DNA of 64,000 nt, taken from assembly GCA_030066195.1 (NCBI GenBank), contig JASJCB010000045.1:1-64000 (forward strand), given 5' to 3'. Positions 18,443-27,486 of the stretch are shown here, one piece after another; the stretch's first letter is position 1, and each line of letters starts with the position of its first letter. The DNA is from Acidobacteriota bacterium (GTDB lineage: Bacteria > Acidobacteriota > Holophagae > Acanthopleuribacterales > Acanthopleuribacteraceae). Position numbers and translations under genes: made by a program. Below the pieces are notes generated by a model that made no database searches, had not been told where the DNA came from, and was given only the letters and a program-made list of their open reading frames with translations.

Positions 18443-19795
18443 TTACACCTCCACCACATCGACCTTCACGTCGATCAGCTCTTTCTTGATCAACGCGGGC
18501 CAGTAGGCCACGATTTCGGACGCCTTGGGACGCCCGCCCGCAAAACCGGTGATGCCCGGGGGACCGGCGGTCACCAGCGGGGCGATTTCCATGCCGAAGC
18601 GATTGACCTTCTTCTTGTCCGGGTCCTTGACGCCGATTCGCATGACCACTTCCGGCGCATCCTCCGCCGTAGGCACGATGCCCTCGTGACACACGCCGGT
18701 ACCCAGGTACTCCACATTCTTTTCGGCATAGACGCAACCGGCGCGCTCCAGGCGACCGAACAGAACCTCGGCGCACTTTTGCGCTTTGGCGTAGGCGTCG
18801 GGCCCACTGACCGTGAGGGCCGCAATGGCTTTGTAGCCGTTCAGATAGGAGATGGAGACCTTGTAGAACGGCGTCGCGTCCTTGCCTTTCACGCCGCTCA
18901 CCAGCACGCGATCCTTACCCTCCCGGCTCAGTTGAATGGTGGAGAATTGCGCCACGCAGTCGGGGGTGATGTAGTTTTCGGGATCGCCCATTTCATAGAG
19001 CAACTGTTCGGCCACCGTGTCCACGGTCACCAGGCCGCCGGTGCCGTCGTGCTTGGTGATCACCATCTTGCCGTCCTCGCTGACTTCACAGATGGGATAG
19101 CCGATGTTGGTCATGTCCGGCACTTCCTGCCAGCGGGTAAAGTTGCCGCCGGTGCACTGGGCGCCGCACTCCAGGATGTGACCGCCCACCGTTCCCAGGG
19201 CCATCTGATCCAGGGTGTTCCAGCCGAATTCGTGCATGATGGGGCCCAAAACCAGGCCGGGATCGGTGCCGCGACCGGTGACCACGATCTGCGCGCCCTG
19301 GTCCAGGGCTTCCACGATGCCGTTGGTAGGCATGTAGACATTGGCCGACATGATCTGCCGTTCGGCGTCGAACAGCCCCTCACCGGTGTCCATATTGGCC
19401 AGCTTCTCGCCCTTCTCGCGGAACTCGTCCAGGCGACCCATGATGTCGTCACCGGTCACGATGCCGATCTTCAGGCCGGTGACGCCGTGTTTTTTGGCAA
19501 CTTCCAGCAAGGCGTCGCGGCAGGATTCCGGGTTGACCCCGCCCGCGTTGGCAATGACCTTGGTGCCCTTCTCCATCAAGGTGGGCAGCACGCGATCGAT
19601 AAATTGGACGAAGTCGTAGGCATACCCGCGCTTGGGGTCTTTCAGTTTCTGGCGCTGCATGATGGACATGGTCAATTCCGCCAGGTAGTCCATGGTAATG
19701 TAGTCGACATGTCCCAATTCCAACATGCGGACGGGCTCATCGACACTGTCGCCCCAGAAACCCTGGGCGTTGCCGATTCGAATCGTTCTGGCCAT
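18443..19795 (-). CDS. AtuA family protein (DUF1446)
   Basis: Protein of 450 residues with the family start RIGNAQGFWGDSVDEPVRML and motifs such as DYITMDYLAELTMSIM and GRGTDPGLVLGP. AtuA was named from acyclic terpene utilisation in Pseudomonas, but most relatives lie in general acyl-CoA degradation loci and the biochemical function is unknown. Here it is paired with its small partner, with no acyl-CoA carboxylase or geranyl-CoA genes nearby, so a terpene role cannot be claimed. Confidence 0.85.
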   Translation of the reverse strand: MARTIRIGNAQGFWGDSVDEPVRMLELGHVDYITMDYLAELTMSIMQRQKLKDPKRGYAYDFVQFIDRVLPTLMEKGTKVIANAGGVNPESCRDALLEVAKKHGVTGLKIGIVTGDDIMGRLDEFREKGEKLANMDTGEGLFDAERQIMSANVYMPTNGIVEALDQGAQIVVTGRGTDPGLVLGPIMHEFGWNTLDQMALGTVGGHILECGAQCTGGNFTRWQEVPDMTNIGYPICEVSEDGKMVITKHDGTGGLVTVDTVAEQLLYEMGDPENYITPDCVAQFSTIQLSREGKDRVLVSGVKGKDATPFYKVSISYLNGYKAIAALTVSGPDAYAKAQKCAEVLFGRLERAGCVYAEKNVEYLGTGVCHEGIVPTAEDAPEVVMRIGVKDPDKKKVNRFGMEIAPLVTAGPPGITGFAGGRPKASEIVAYWPALIKKELIDVKVDVVEV

Positions 19796-19799
19796 GTTC

Positions 19800-20561
19800 T
19801 TATCTCCGTTTTTTGCGTTTCTCGAAACAGGCTGTACACATGGGTTCGGCGATATCCTTGGGGATGAAGTTCACCGTTTCCACTTTACCGCAATCCACAC
19901 ACTCGATCTGGAACATCAGCCGGGTGTCGGGTTTGCCTTTGCGCAATTCTTCGCGCTCGCGATCTTTGATAAAGCAATCTTTGCACATGAAGTACTCGCC
20001 GCGATTAGGCTTGAAGCGCAATTGCTGCACCTTCTTGCAACGGCGGCAGGTCACATTGAAGCGCGGCTCCTCACGGGGCGGCGCTGCCGGGTCCGGGGAC
20101 ACGGAACGCGTGTCTGCTCTTGATGGCGACTTTGCCTCAACGGGTGATTTCCCGCTTTCTGCAGAGACCGAGCGATCCTCGGCCTTGGGTTCATCGCCGG
20201 CGGCTTCTTTTTCGGCCTGGTAACAGCCGTCGCAGAGGAAGCGCCGGTCCTTCTTGGGGAGAAAGGGTGTCTGCTGTATGTCGCCGCACAAATCGCACTC
20301 GGTCAAATAGGAGATCTTGCCGGCTTTTCGCTTGACTCGGGTTGACGGTTTTCCCTTGGTTGCCACGAACCTGCATTCCTTGCAAGTGACCTCGCGATCC
20401 TTGTAGGGTTGGAAGGGCAGGCGCACCACGGCGTCGCAACGGTCGCACGGTACCTTGTAAAAGGTTTTACCATCCTGGTCCTGCACCTGAATCGTGCCGC
20501 TTTTGGCCTGATTGCGAGCTTTTACGACCCGGACCCTGGGTCTCTCTTCTGAATTTTCCAT
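19800..20561 (-). CDS. Protein with four CxxC-x17-CxxC zinc ribbons
   Basis: Product of 253 residues that contains the same unit four times: CDRC...CKEC, CDLC...CDGC, CRRC...CKDC and CVDC...CTAC. In each unit exactly 17 residues separate the pairs, and an F-x-P motif lies in the middle. A low-complexity Ser/Pro/Glu linker separates units two and three. The spacing matches the described CxxC-x17-CxxC domain. Sixteen cysteines suggest four zinc sites and a nucleic-acid or protein scaffold. The ATG at 20561 was preferred to 20630. It is 4 bases upstream of atuA and probably co-transcribed. Confidence 0.85.
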   Translation of the reverse strand: MENSEERPRVRVVKARNQAKSGTIQVQDQDGKTFYKVPCDRCDAVVRLPFQPYKDREVTCKECRFVATKGKPSTRVKRKAGKISYLTECDLCGDIQQTPFLPKKDRRFLCDGCYQAEKEAAGDEPKAEDRSVSAESGKSPVEAKSPSRADTRSVSPDPAAPPREEPRFNVTCRRCKKVQQLRFKPNRGEYFMCKDCFIKDREREELRKGKPDTRLMFQIECVDCGKVETVNFIPKDIAEPMCTACFEKRKKRR

Positions 20562-20763
20562 GATCTCGCCGGTCTTTCCAAAATAGGGAGCCGCGCCCCC
20601 GACCGGACATTGTACCCTAAAAACCGGCAAGGCATCTCAAATTCGTTACTCCGACGGCCTCAGGGCGAGGAAACAGGGCAACAAATGAAATGTCGTAGGC
20701 AAGTGTTTATTTCGGGTCCGATCGGAGCAAAGACGAGCTGAGGCTGGTTTCTCGCGCCGGGAG

Positions 20764-22023
20764 TTACCGGTACGCCTCGATCAGGCGCTCCATGGCATTT
20801 AAGCCGCGCTCGAGTTCTTCCATGCAGGGGCCGTAACTCACGCGAATATAGGATCGCAAGCGCGAGGGAATGTGACTGCGCCGCTTGCCGGGGTTTACGT
20901 CGAAGAAGACGCCGGGCACGCAGATCATCTTGAAATCCAGGCCCTTTTCAAACAGGTCCATCCCGTTTTGCAAGGGACGCGGCATGTTCTCCAAAGAGAC
21001 AAAGGCATAGAAACCGCCTTGCGGTTCGGCGGGCAGTACAAAACCCAGTTGCTTCAAGCGGGAGAGCATATACTTGCGTTTAACGCCGAAATGGGTACGA
21101 ATGGCCTCAGCTTCACGGTCGGCAATATCCGGGTCCAGCAGTGGAATGGCCGAGCGTTGGATGGGATGGGGCGCCCCGCCGTCCAGGAAACTGCCGGCTG
21201 AGCTGATGCAATCGATCACATCTTTAGGGGCCACCGTCCATGAGAGTCGCAGACCGGGATAGCGCCAGTTTTTGGTGAGACCGTCCAGAATAACCACGGG
21301 GTCGCGATCCACGTCCTCCACGTAGGCAGCCGCGCTCAGGCCGCCTTTGTCCACAATGCCGTCATAGGCGTAATGGGAGTAGAACTCGTCCATGATCAGG
21401 GCCACCCGCAACTCGCGGGCCATAACCACACAGGCATTCAAGTCCTCCCCGTACAGTACCTGACCGGTGGGATTGCACGGGTTGGAAATCAGGAGACCGC
21501 CCAAACCCATGCCGACGGTACGCTCGCGCATGCGTGCAGGATCGGGTCGAAACCCGCGCTCGGGTCGCAGTGGAATGGGGATGGGCACCAGGCGGCGGTA
21601 AAGGTCCAACAGCTCTTCGTAGGCCGTATAATCGGGAATGAAGTGACCCAGGTTCAAATGGCCCATCGCCGCGGCCAGACGGGTGAGACCGGAACGGCCG
21701 CCGGGACTGATGGCCACGTTCTCGGCCGTGTATTGTGACTTCATGCCGCGCCGGTAGCGCCGGTTGTAGAGCCTGGCCACCGCGGCGCGCAAGTCCATAA
21801 TGCCGGCAACGGTGCCGTATTCCAAGCTGGCGGGCGGAACATCGATATGCTCCAAACGCAGGGGGCTGCCCTCGATGGGTCCGGTTTCCGGGGCGCCCTG
21901 GCCTAAATTGGCCCAATCGCGATTACCGTAATAAAAGCCGCGTTTGCCGGCCTCGCTCATCACATAAATCACCCCGGTTTTGGGGACGGAACGAAAAGCA
22001 TGACTGTGTTTCTCGGGTAACAT
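20764..22023 (-). CDS. Class I/II PLP aminotransferase
   Basis: Fold-type I enzyme of 419 residues. The PLP lysine is in LDGLTKNWRYPGLRLSW, the NPCNPTGQV loop and the DEFYSHYAY motif with the pyridine-binding Asp are present, and a C-terminal Arg (SYIRVSYG) should bind the substrate carboxylate. Substrate cannot be read from sequence; aspartate, alanine or aromatic amino acids are possible. It stands alone with 200 bp on its 3' side. Confidence 0.82.
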   Translation of the reverse strand: MLPEKHSHAFRSVPKTGVIYVMSEAGKRGFYYGNRDWANLGQGAPETGPIEGSPLRLEHIDVPPASLEYGTVAGIMDLRAAVARLYNRRYRRGMKSQYTAENVAISPGGRSGLTRLAAAMGHLNLGHFIPDYTAYEELLDLYRRLVPIPIPLRPERGFRPDPARMRERTVGMGLGGLLISNPCNPTGQVLYGEDLNACVVMARELRVALIMDEFYSHYAYDGIVDKGGLSAAAYVEDVDRDPVVILDGLTKNWRYPGLRLSWTVAPKDVIDCISSAGSFLDGGAPHPIQRSAIPLLDPDIADREAEAIRTHFGVKRKYMLSRLKQLGFVLPAEPQGGFYAFVSLENMPRPLQNGMDLFEKGLDFKMICVPGVFFDVNPGKRRSHIPSRLRSYIRVSYGPCMEELERGLNAMERLIEAYR

Positions 22024-22059
22024 GGCACTTCCTTAAGGGGGATCGTAAAGACGGCCTGT

Positions 22060-22728
22060 CTAGACGCGAGCCGAGGCGAGGTCACGGGCACGGAGCGCCG
22101 TCGGCAGGGCATCCTCGATAAAGGCACGGAAACTAGCGGCTTCAAACTCCCCGGACCGGGCGATCAGCAGTCGATCGGCTTCGATCATCAAACGGAACCC
22201 CGGATTGGCGCCGAGCCGGCGCGCGCTCGATTCATCGATCAGTTGGTGCGCAAACGCGGTATCGTCGCCATGAACAGCATATAACGAAGAAAAGCGTTCG
22301 TCTTCCCAAAAAATACAATCAGTGGCCAAAACGTCGGGTTTAGGCGGACTCGGAATCATGACGAGGGACGGGAGCGGAGCGGCCAGTTGAAAAACTACAC
22401 ATTGATAAAGATGCATGTCCTCGAAGGTAGGTCCGTCGCGGTAACCGTAGTTGAAAGCGGTAAGGGGAATCCCATGGAAGATGCCGGTAATCACCTGGCT
22501 CGCGCACATGGGCTCCTTGCAGGGGAACAGGGGGAAGCCTTCCAAAAGGGGACGCAGGGATTCGTCGGCATCGCCCAAAAAGCGCAGGCCCAGCCGACCG
22601 GTCACGAAGGAGAAATCGCGGCGCCTTTTATAACCCAGGTAGAGAAACAACACACCGGACACCAGGAAAAACGCGGTGAACAGGGTGTGAAAGGTCCAGT
22701 TGATATCGTAAAAGCGAAAAGGCATCAC
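22060..22728 (-). CDS. Membrane-anchored DUF3137-like protein
   Basis: Protein of 222 residues with one N-terminal membrane helix (about 13-32) and a soluble domain of about 190 residues. Segments such as ITGIFHGIPLTAFNYGYRDG and SLYAVHGDDTAFAHQLI resemble DUF3137-type proteins, whose function is unknown. The gene lies 36 bases upstream of the aminotransferase on the same strand. The family call is from memory of the pattern and needs a profile search. Confidence 0.55.
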   Translation of the reverse strand: MMPFRFYDINWTFHTLFTAFFLVSGVLFLYLGYKRRRDFSFVTGRLGLRFLGDADESLRPLLEGFPLFPCKEPMCASQVITGIFHGIPLTAFNYGYRDGPTFEDMHLYQCVVFQLAAPLPSLVMIPSPPKPDVLATDCIFWEDERFSSLYAVHGDDTAFAHQLIDESSARRLGANPGFRLMIEADRLLIARSGEFEAASFRAFIEDALPTALRARDLASARV

Positions 22729-23430
22729 CGCTTCCCCAAAAAATCAGAAGGCGGGCCTACCTTACCATAGCCGATCACCACTGTCAGCAGCGGGGTAAGG
22801 ATGCGATTGGAGATAAGAGATCCGTGAAACGTGCCCACCTGCATATTTTTGACAATATCCAGGTTTGTCCCTTCCGACTATCGACGTATCGGGATCGGAA
22901 CAAGGTTAGTCACGCTCGGATAACCCCATATTCTCCTTGGAGGTGGTTGGGCACCCGCGCCTAAGCGGATATGGAATCGAGAAGGAGGATTGGTCCCGAG
23001 GGACAACCCTCGTTTCGCCCAAGATCTCGATCGACCCGGTTGTCCATGGACGTATTCTGATGCAAACAAGCATTGACAACGTCGCGGAACATCGTTTCGA
23101 AATTTTTATGCACTGTTACCGGTTTGCACAACGTAGTTCGAGATCCGAAACGCCGATGTCCGTACGGGTCCATCGACCTCTATGTAACATACCTCGATAT
23201 ACGAGCGGGTCGACCTTTCTTTCAGGCAAAATCACCCGATAGACGGGCGGGTACATCCTTCTCCCGAGTAAATACATCGATAGACGAACGGGCGCATCCT
23301 TTTCCTACGCAAAATAACTCACCGGACGAGCGAGTCGGCCTTTCTCCTACGCGAAATAAATCGGGGGCCCGCGGCCTTCCGCATTGAATCGCTTCCGGTT
23401 CGATAAAGGTATCGGCCCTTCCCGCGAGCC
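22729..23430. other. Gene-free 700-bp region
   Basis: No convincing coding frame was seen between the DUF3137-like gene and the sulfotransferase promoter. The left part, to about 23150, shows nothing I can name. The right part is the degenerate 41-42-bp repeat listed separately. Confidence 0.6.
23163..23367. repeat. Degenerate 41-42-bp tandem repeats
   Basis: Four adjacent units begin at 23201, 23243, 23284 and 23326 with ACGRRCGRGT-like starts, a pyrimidine-rich TCCTT/CCTTT middle and an ACGCAAAATA-like end. A more decayed unit precedes them from about 23163. Unit lengths of 42, 41, 42 and 42 break any reading frame, so the repeat is unlikely to be coding. It ends about 60 bases before the sulfotransferase promoter. 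Confidence 0.7.
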
Positions 23431-23439
23431 TGTTATAAT
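23431..23439 (+). promoter_or_regulatory. Extended -10 promoter of the glycan operon
   Basis: TGTTATAAT is a perfect extended -10 element (TG-n-TATAAT). Transcription would start near 23446, downstream of the first ATG of the long frame (23443), so that ATG cannot be used from this promoter. This moves the sulfotransferase start to the TTG at 23479. Confidence 0.65.
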
Positions 23440-23478
23440 GCGATGCTTGTTTTTGGGAACGCTTGTCAAGGACGCGCT

Positions 23479-24300
23479 TTGCACACCACACCTATCTTTA
23501 TCGGCGGGCTCATGAAGTCGGGAACCACCCTGTTGCGGGCTTTGGTCAGCAACCATTCCGGCATTTTCGGCGGGCTGGAAACCTTCTGGTTCAGCGACCG
23601 GTTCGCCGCACGGTTTCACGACGGGGCAAGTGAAACCATCCACCGGCTCTTCGGGTTTTTCGATGTGCCCGTCAGCGAACACGCCGCTCTTTATCGGCAA
23701 GGGGATGACGCCCCGGCGTTTTTCAATCGCTTCATGAATCACTGCACCAGACGCGCCGGCAAGCGCCGCTGGGTGGAAAAAACACCGGACAATGTACGAC
23801 ACCTGGACCTCATTCAACAACACTGGCCCGGTTCGCGCTTTCTGCATGTAATCCGCGATCCCCGGGATGTCTACGCCAGTTGGAAGCGCAACAACAAATA
23901 TGACCTGGCCACATTCCTGGCTCATGTCGCCGCCGTGGAAGAGGCCGCCGGCGATCGCCTGGGCAGGTCCGGCGACACCTACATGGAAGTCCATTACGAG
24001 GATCTGGTCACCCGTCCCGAGGAAATCATGCGCCGGGTCATGACCTTTCTGGAAGAATCCTGGGAAGACGCGGTAGCCGTCAACCGCAAGGGCCGCGAGG
24101 AGTTCGACAAGGTGCGCGGGCTCACCGGCAAGGCAAGTCCCACGCTGGATTCCTTGAGCAAGCCCATCTTCACCGACTCGCTGGGCCGATGGCCGCAAAT
24201 TTTGTCTTCGAAAGAAATCGAGACCATTGAAACGCAAACGGCTGAGTACGGCCGCAAGAGCGGTTGCTTTCAATCGCCGGTCAACGAGGAATCATCATGA
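23479..24300 (+). CDS. Sulfotransferase family protein
   Basis: PAPS-dependent sulfotransferase of 273 residues. The 5'-phosphosulfate loop is GGLMKSGTTLLRALVSNH at the extreme N-terminus and the 3'-phosphate motif is VIRDPRDVYASWKR. The start is a TTG with AAGGA six bases upstream, chosen because the promoter overlaps the longer frame's ATG and because the P-loop is normally N-terminal. The CMP-sugar synthetase ATG overlaps its stop, so the acceptor is probably a surface glycan. Confidence 0.85.
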   Translation: MHTTPIFIGGLMKSGTTLLRALVSNHSGIFGGLETFWFSDRFAARFHDGASETIHRLFGFFDVPVSEHAALYRQGDDAPAFFNRFMNHCTRRAGKRRWVEKTPDNVRHLDLIQQHWPGSRFLHVIRDPRDVYASWKRNNKYDLATFLAHVAAVEEAAGDRLGRSGDTYMEVHYEDLVTRPEEIMRRVMTFLEESWEDAVAVNRKGREEFDKVRGLTGKASPTLDSLSKPIFTDSLGRWPQILSSKEIETIETQTAEYGRKSGCFQSPVNEESS

Positions 24301-25001
24301 ATGTACTGGGCATCATCCCCGCGCGCGGCGGCTCCAAGGGCCTGCCGCGTAAAAACATCCGGCCCCTCGCCGGGAAACCGCTTATTCAATACAGTATTGA
24401 AGCCGCCGCGGCAAGCAGTCGCATGACGCATCACGTGCTGTCTTCCGAGGATGCCGAAATCATCGAAACCGCACGCAACCTGGGTAGTGAGGTCGTTATC
24501 CGTCCCGACGAACTGGCCGGCGACAAAGTCCCCATGTATCCCGTGGCGCAACACGCCCTGGCCGAGGCCGAGCAACGCTTCGGCGTAACCTTCGACGCCG
24601 TCATGGTGTTACAGCCCATCGCGCCCCTGCGAACCGCCGAGGACATCGACAACGCGGTTGAACTTTTGGAAAGCAGCGGCGCGGAATCGGTCATCGGCGT
24701 GGTTCGCGTCTACGATCACCATCCCATCCGCATGAAGAAAATCGAGGACAACCGCATCCAGCCGTTTTGTTTCCCGGAAGAAGAAGGGACTCGCCGCCAG
24801 GACCTTTCTCCCCCCGCCTACCTGCGCAACGGCGCCATTTACCTCATCCGACGGGCCTCGCTGGTCGCCGGTTCGCTGCACGGCAAGGATCAATGTCCCT
24901 ACATCATGCCCGCCGATCGTTCCGTGAATATCGACGAACCCCTTGACTTTGTGATGGCCGAACTGCTGATCAAGCAGGCGCGCGGCGAGGAGCTTCTGTA
25001 G
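24297..25001 (+). CDS. CMP-sugar synthetase (NeuA/acylneuraminate type)
   Basis: Cytidylyltransferase of 234 residues with the family N-terminus IIPARGGSKGLPRKNIRPLAGKPL and later LQPIAPLRTAEDID. It activates a nonulosonic or similar acidic sugar as CMP-sugar. The ATG at 24297 overlaps the sulfotransferase stop (ATGA). No nonulosonic acid synthase (NeuB) is in the window, so the sugar is unknown. With its neighbours it forms a three-gene surface glycan set. Confidence 0.85.
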   Translation: MNVLGIIPARGGSKGLPRKNIRPLAGKPLIQYSIEAAAASSRMTHHVLSSEDAEIIETARNLGSEVVIRPDELAGDKVPMYPVAQHALAEAEQRFGVTFDAVMVLQPIAPLRTAEDIDNAVELLESSGAESVIGVVRVYDHHPIRMKKIEDNRIQPFCFPEEEGTRRQDLSPPAYLRNGAIYLIRRASLVAGSLHGKDQCPYIMPADRSVNIDEPLDFVMAELLIKQARGEELL

Positions 25002-25003
25002 CC

Positions 25004-26416
25004 GTGTCGAAGACGGTGCTTTTCAATATCACCCACGGTTTCCAGGCCCGTATGCTGTTGCGAACCCCGATCGCGGAACGCCTGATTGCCGAGGGTTGTC
25101 GCATCATCGTGGTCTCGCCCAACGCCGCCGAGCCCTACTTTCGGCAGGAGTTCGAAAAGGACGGCTTCCACCTGGAGTTGATGCCGCACAAGTTCAGCAA
25201 GCTGGAGGGTTTCCTGATCAAAACCCGGCAGTACCTGTTGATGAACCCCTCGCTGGGCGGCACCCTGAACTACAAGCGCGAGGCCTACCGGCGCAAGAGC
25301 CCCTTTCGAGCCGGGGTGATTCGCACCGCCAACCTGTTCCTGGGCAATATTCCGGTCTTGCGCAAAACCTACACCGCCCTGGAACGCGTCGTCTTCAACG
25401 GCCGCGAGTGGGACCAACTGCTGGCGCGCACCCAACCGGACCTGGTGGTGGCGGGCACACCCGGCTTCAACCCCAACGATATCCACCTCTTGCGCGCGGC
25501 CCGTAGGTTGAAGATCCCCACGGTTACAGTGATGCTGTCATGGGATAACCTGACCTCCAAGGGATACATGGGCGCCTATCCCGACCGCCTGCTGGTATGG
25601 AGCCCGCTGATGGCAGAAGAGGCCCGGCATTATCACGACTACACCGGCCCCATCCACGAGGTGGGCGCGGCCCAGTTCGACATCTACGCGGAAGTGGACA
25701 AACAGCGGGCCGCCGCGACGTTTCGGCGTGAACACGGCATGGATGAGGACACGCGCCTGCTGGTCTGGGGCACCATCAACCAGGCCATCTATCCCGATCA
25801 ACTGGACGACCTGAAAGGTTTCATCGAGGCTATGAGCCGGCGGACGGAGAAGATCAAACTGTGGATTCGCCTGCACCCGCAAACCATTTCGGGACCGTTC
25901 AAACATATGAAAGAGTCTTACGAGCAGCTGGCAAGCGATATGGTGCACGTGGAATTCCCGCCGGTACGCTCGGAGAAACTGGCCTGGGACCTGCCCAAGG
26001 AAGACATGTTGCACCTGGCTCGATTATTGGCGGCGGCAGATGTGGTGGTGATCCCGCGCTCCACCCTGTCCATCGACGCGGCTTGTGCGCGAACGCCGGT
26101 GATCAATGTGGCCGTCAATCCCCAATTCGCCAAGGGCTTCAACTACACGCACTACGCCAAACTGCTCAAGTGCAACGGCGTCCGCGTGATGAAGGACTTC
26201 GACGAATTGGAGCGTACGGTGACCGCCTACCTGGCCGATCCCGCCATGGACGCGGAGGGACGCGCCGCCATTGTCATGCAACAGTTGGGCGTCTACTACG
26301 GTCGCGCCGCCCAACGCACCGCCGAGGTGCTGTCGGCGTTGGCTCGCGGAGAGGAACCGGAACCCGCCGAGGCATTGTCACCGAGACAGGAACCGGCCGG
26401 TATCATTTCGAACTGA
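25004..26416 (+). CDS. GT-B-like glycosyl/glycerophosphotransferase
   Basis: Protein of 470 residues with two Rossmann-like halves. The N-terminal part (LFNITHGFQARMLLRTPIA) resembles capsule or UDP-sugar transferases, and the C-terminal part has LWIRLHPQ and an AADVVVIPRSTLSIDAACARTPVI donor-site region, as in CDP-glycerol/glycogen-phosphorylase-fold enzymes. The start is a GTG two bases after the CMP-sugar synthetase stop. It is the likely transferase of this glycan set. Donor and acceptor are unknown. Confidence 0.72.
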   Translation: MSKTVLFNITHGFQARMLLRTPIAERLIAEGCRIIVVSPNAAEPYFRQEFEKDGFHLELMPHKFSKLEGFLIKTRQYLLMNPSLGGTLNYKREAYRRKSPFRAGVIRTANLFLGNIPVLRKTYTALERVVFNGREWDQLLARTQPDLVVAGTPGFNPNDIHLLRAARRLKIPTVTVMLSWDNLTSKGYMGAYPDRLLVWSPLMAEEARHYHDYTGPIHEVGAAQFDIYAEVDKQRAAATFRREHGMDEDTRLLVWGTINQAIYPDQLDDLKGFIEAMSRRTEKIKLWIRLHPQTISGPFKHMKESYEQLASDMVHVEFPPVRSEKLAWDLPKEDMLHLARLLAAADVVVIPRSTLSIDAACARTPVINVAVNPQFAKGFNYTHYAKLLKCNGVRVMKDFDELERTVTAYLADPAMDAEGRAAIVMQQLGVYYGRAAQRTAEVLSALARGEEPEPAEALSPRQEPAGIISN

Positions 26417-26436
26417 TCGGAAGCTTCAACGCCTGC

Positions 26437-27456
26437 TCAGTTCAAGGGGGCTACACCCAGCCCGGGCGCGTCCAATAACCGAATGCGACCGTCCGAAACG
26501 GGATGAGCGCTATAGGGGTCGTTGCTAATCAACAGATTACCGTCCAGGTCCGGGAAGTCGGCGAGCGGGCCCAGGTGGGCGGCGGCGGCAATGCCCAGGG
26601 CCGATTCCACCATGCAGCCCAACATGATTTTGAGGCCGAGAGAACGAGCCATGGCAATCGCATCGCGGGCGATGAGGGTGCCGCCGCATTTCATCAGCTT
26701 CAGGTTCACGCCGTGATAGGCCTCGCCGATGGTGATCAGGTCGCCGACGGCGGTGAAAGCCTCGTCTGCAATCAGCGGCAGCGGGCTGCGCGCCTTGAGC
26801 CAGATCATATCCTCCACCTGGGCGGCGGGCATGGGTTGTTCCACCAGTTCGATGCCCTGTTTCGCGAGCTGCTCGATTTCCCTTAGGGCGGTCTCGCGAT
26901 CGGTCCAACCCTCGTTGGCGTCCACGCGAACGGGTACATCCGTCACCGTGCGAATCGCCCGGATGATCGCCTGGTCGTCCCCGCTGCCCAGTTTGATCTT
27001 CAGCACGCGAAAGCCCCGGGCTTCGGCCGCGCGTTGCGCCACCTTCTCCGGGGTGTCGATGCCGATGGTAAAGCTGGTGGGCGGCATGGCGGCCGGGTCC
27101 AGGCCCCACATGCGGTAGAGCGGCGCGCCCAGCAGCTTGCCGGCCAGGTCCATGATCGCCATGTCCAGCGCGGCCTTGGCGGCATATTCGCCGGGATGGG
27201 AAGCAAGCATCTTGCGAATCATGGGCTCATAGGCGCGCGGGTCGCCTTCCAATTGACCGCACATGGCTTCCAGGGCGGCGCGGCAGGACTCCGGCGTTTC
27301 GCCGTAGCGCGGATTGGGGGCGGCCAGCCCGTAACCCCGGATGCCCTCGTACTCCAGCCGAACCGACAGGTTGGGCCGCCAGTCGCTGCTGCGGTTGGCA
27401 ATGGTAAAGGTATGCTTCAGATCGATACGGTGATCAAATATCGAGCACTTCATCAT
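26437..27456 (-). CDS. Dipeptide epimerase (L-Ala-D/L-Glu type)
   Basis: Enolase-superfamily enzyme of 339 residues. Acid/base K-x-K is in RVLKIKLGSG, the metal ligands are in VRVDANEGW, ELVEQPMPA and PLIADEAF, and the second base lysine is in VNLKLMKCGG, the muconate-lactonizing subgroup pattern of YkfB/YcjG. It probably epimerises murein-derived L-Ala-D-Glu. It is third after a transpeptidase-like PBP and thiI on the same strand, which fits peptidoglycan recycling, but other dipeptides are possible. Confidence 0.85.
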   Translation of the reverse strand: MMKCSIFDHRIDLKHTFTIANRSSDWRPNLSVRLEYEGIRGYGLAAPNPRYGETPESCRAALEAMCGQLEGDPRAYEPMIRKMLASHPGEYAAKAALDMAIMDLAGKLLGAPLYRMWGLDPAAMPPTSFTIGIDTPEKVAQRAAEARGFRVLKIKLGSGDDQAIIRAIRTVTDVPVRVDANEGWTDRETALREIEQLAKQGIELVEQPMPAAQVEDMIWLKARSPLPLIADEAFTAVGDLITIGEAYHGVNLKLMKCGGTLIARDAIAMARSLGLKIMLGCMVESALGIAAAAHLGPLADFPDLDGNLLISNDPYSAHPVSDGRIRLLDAPGLGVAPLN

Positions 27457-27486
27457 GTACTTCCTCGCATTGATTCGGGTCCGGCG

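Noticed and set aside
18377-19867. 496-codon forward frame opposite atuA
   Set aside because: Shadow of atuA with histidine-rich nonsense composition.
23163-23367. Repeat protein gene read through the 41-42-bp units
   Set aside because: One unit has an indel that breaks the frame, and there is no ribosome site or codon bias.
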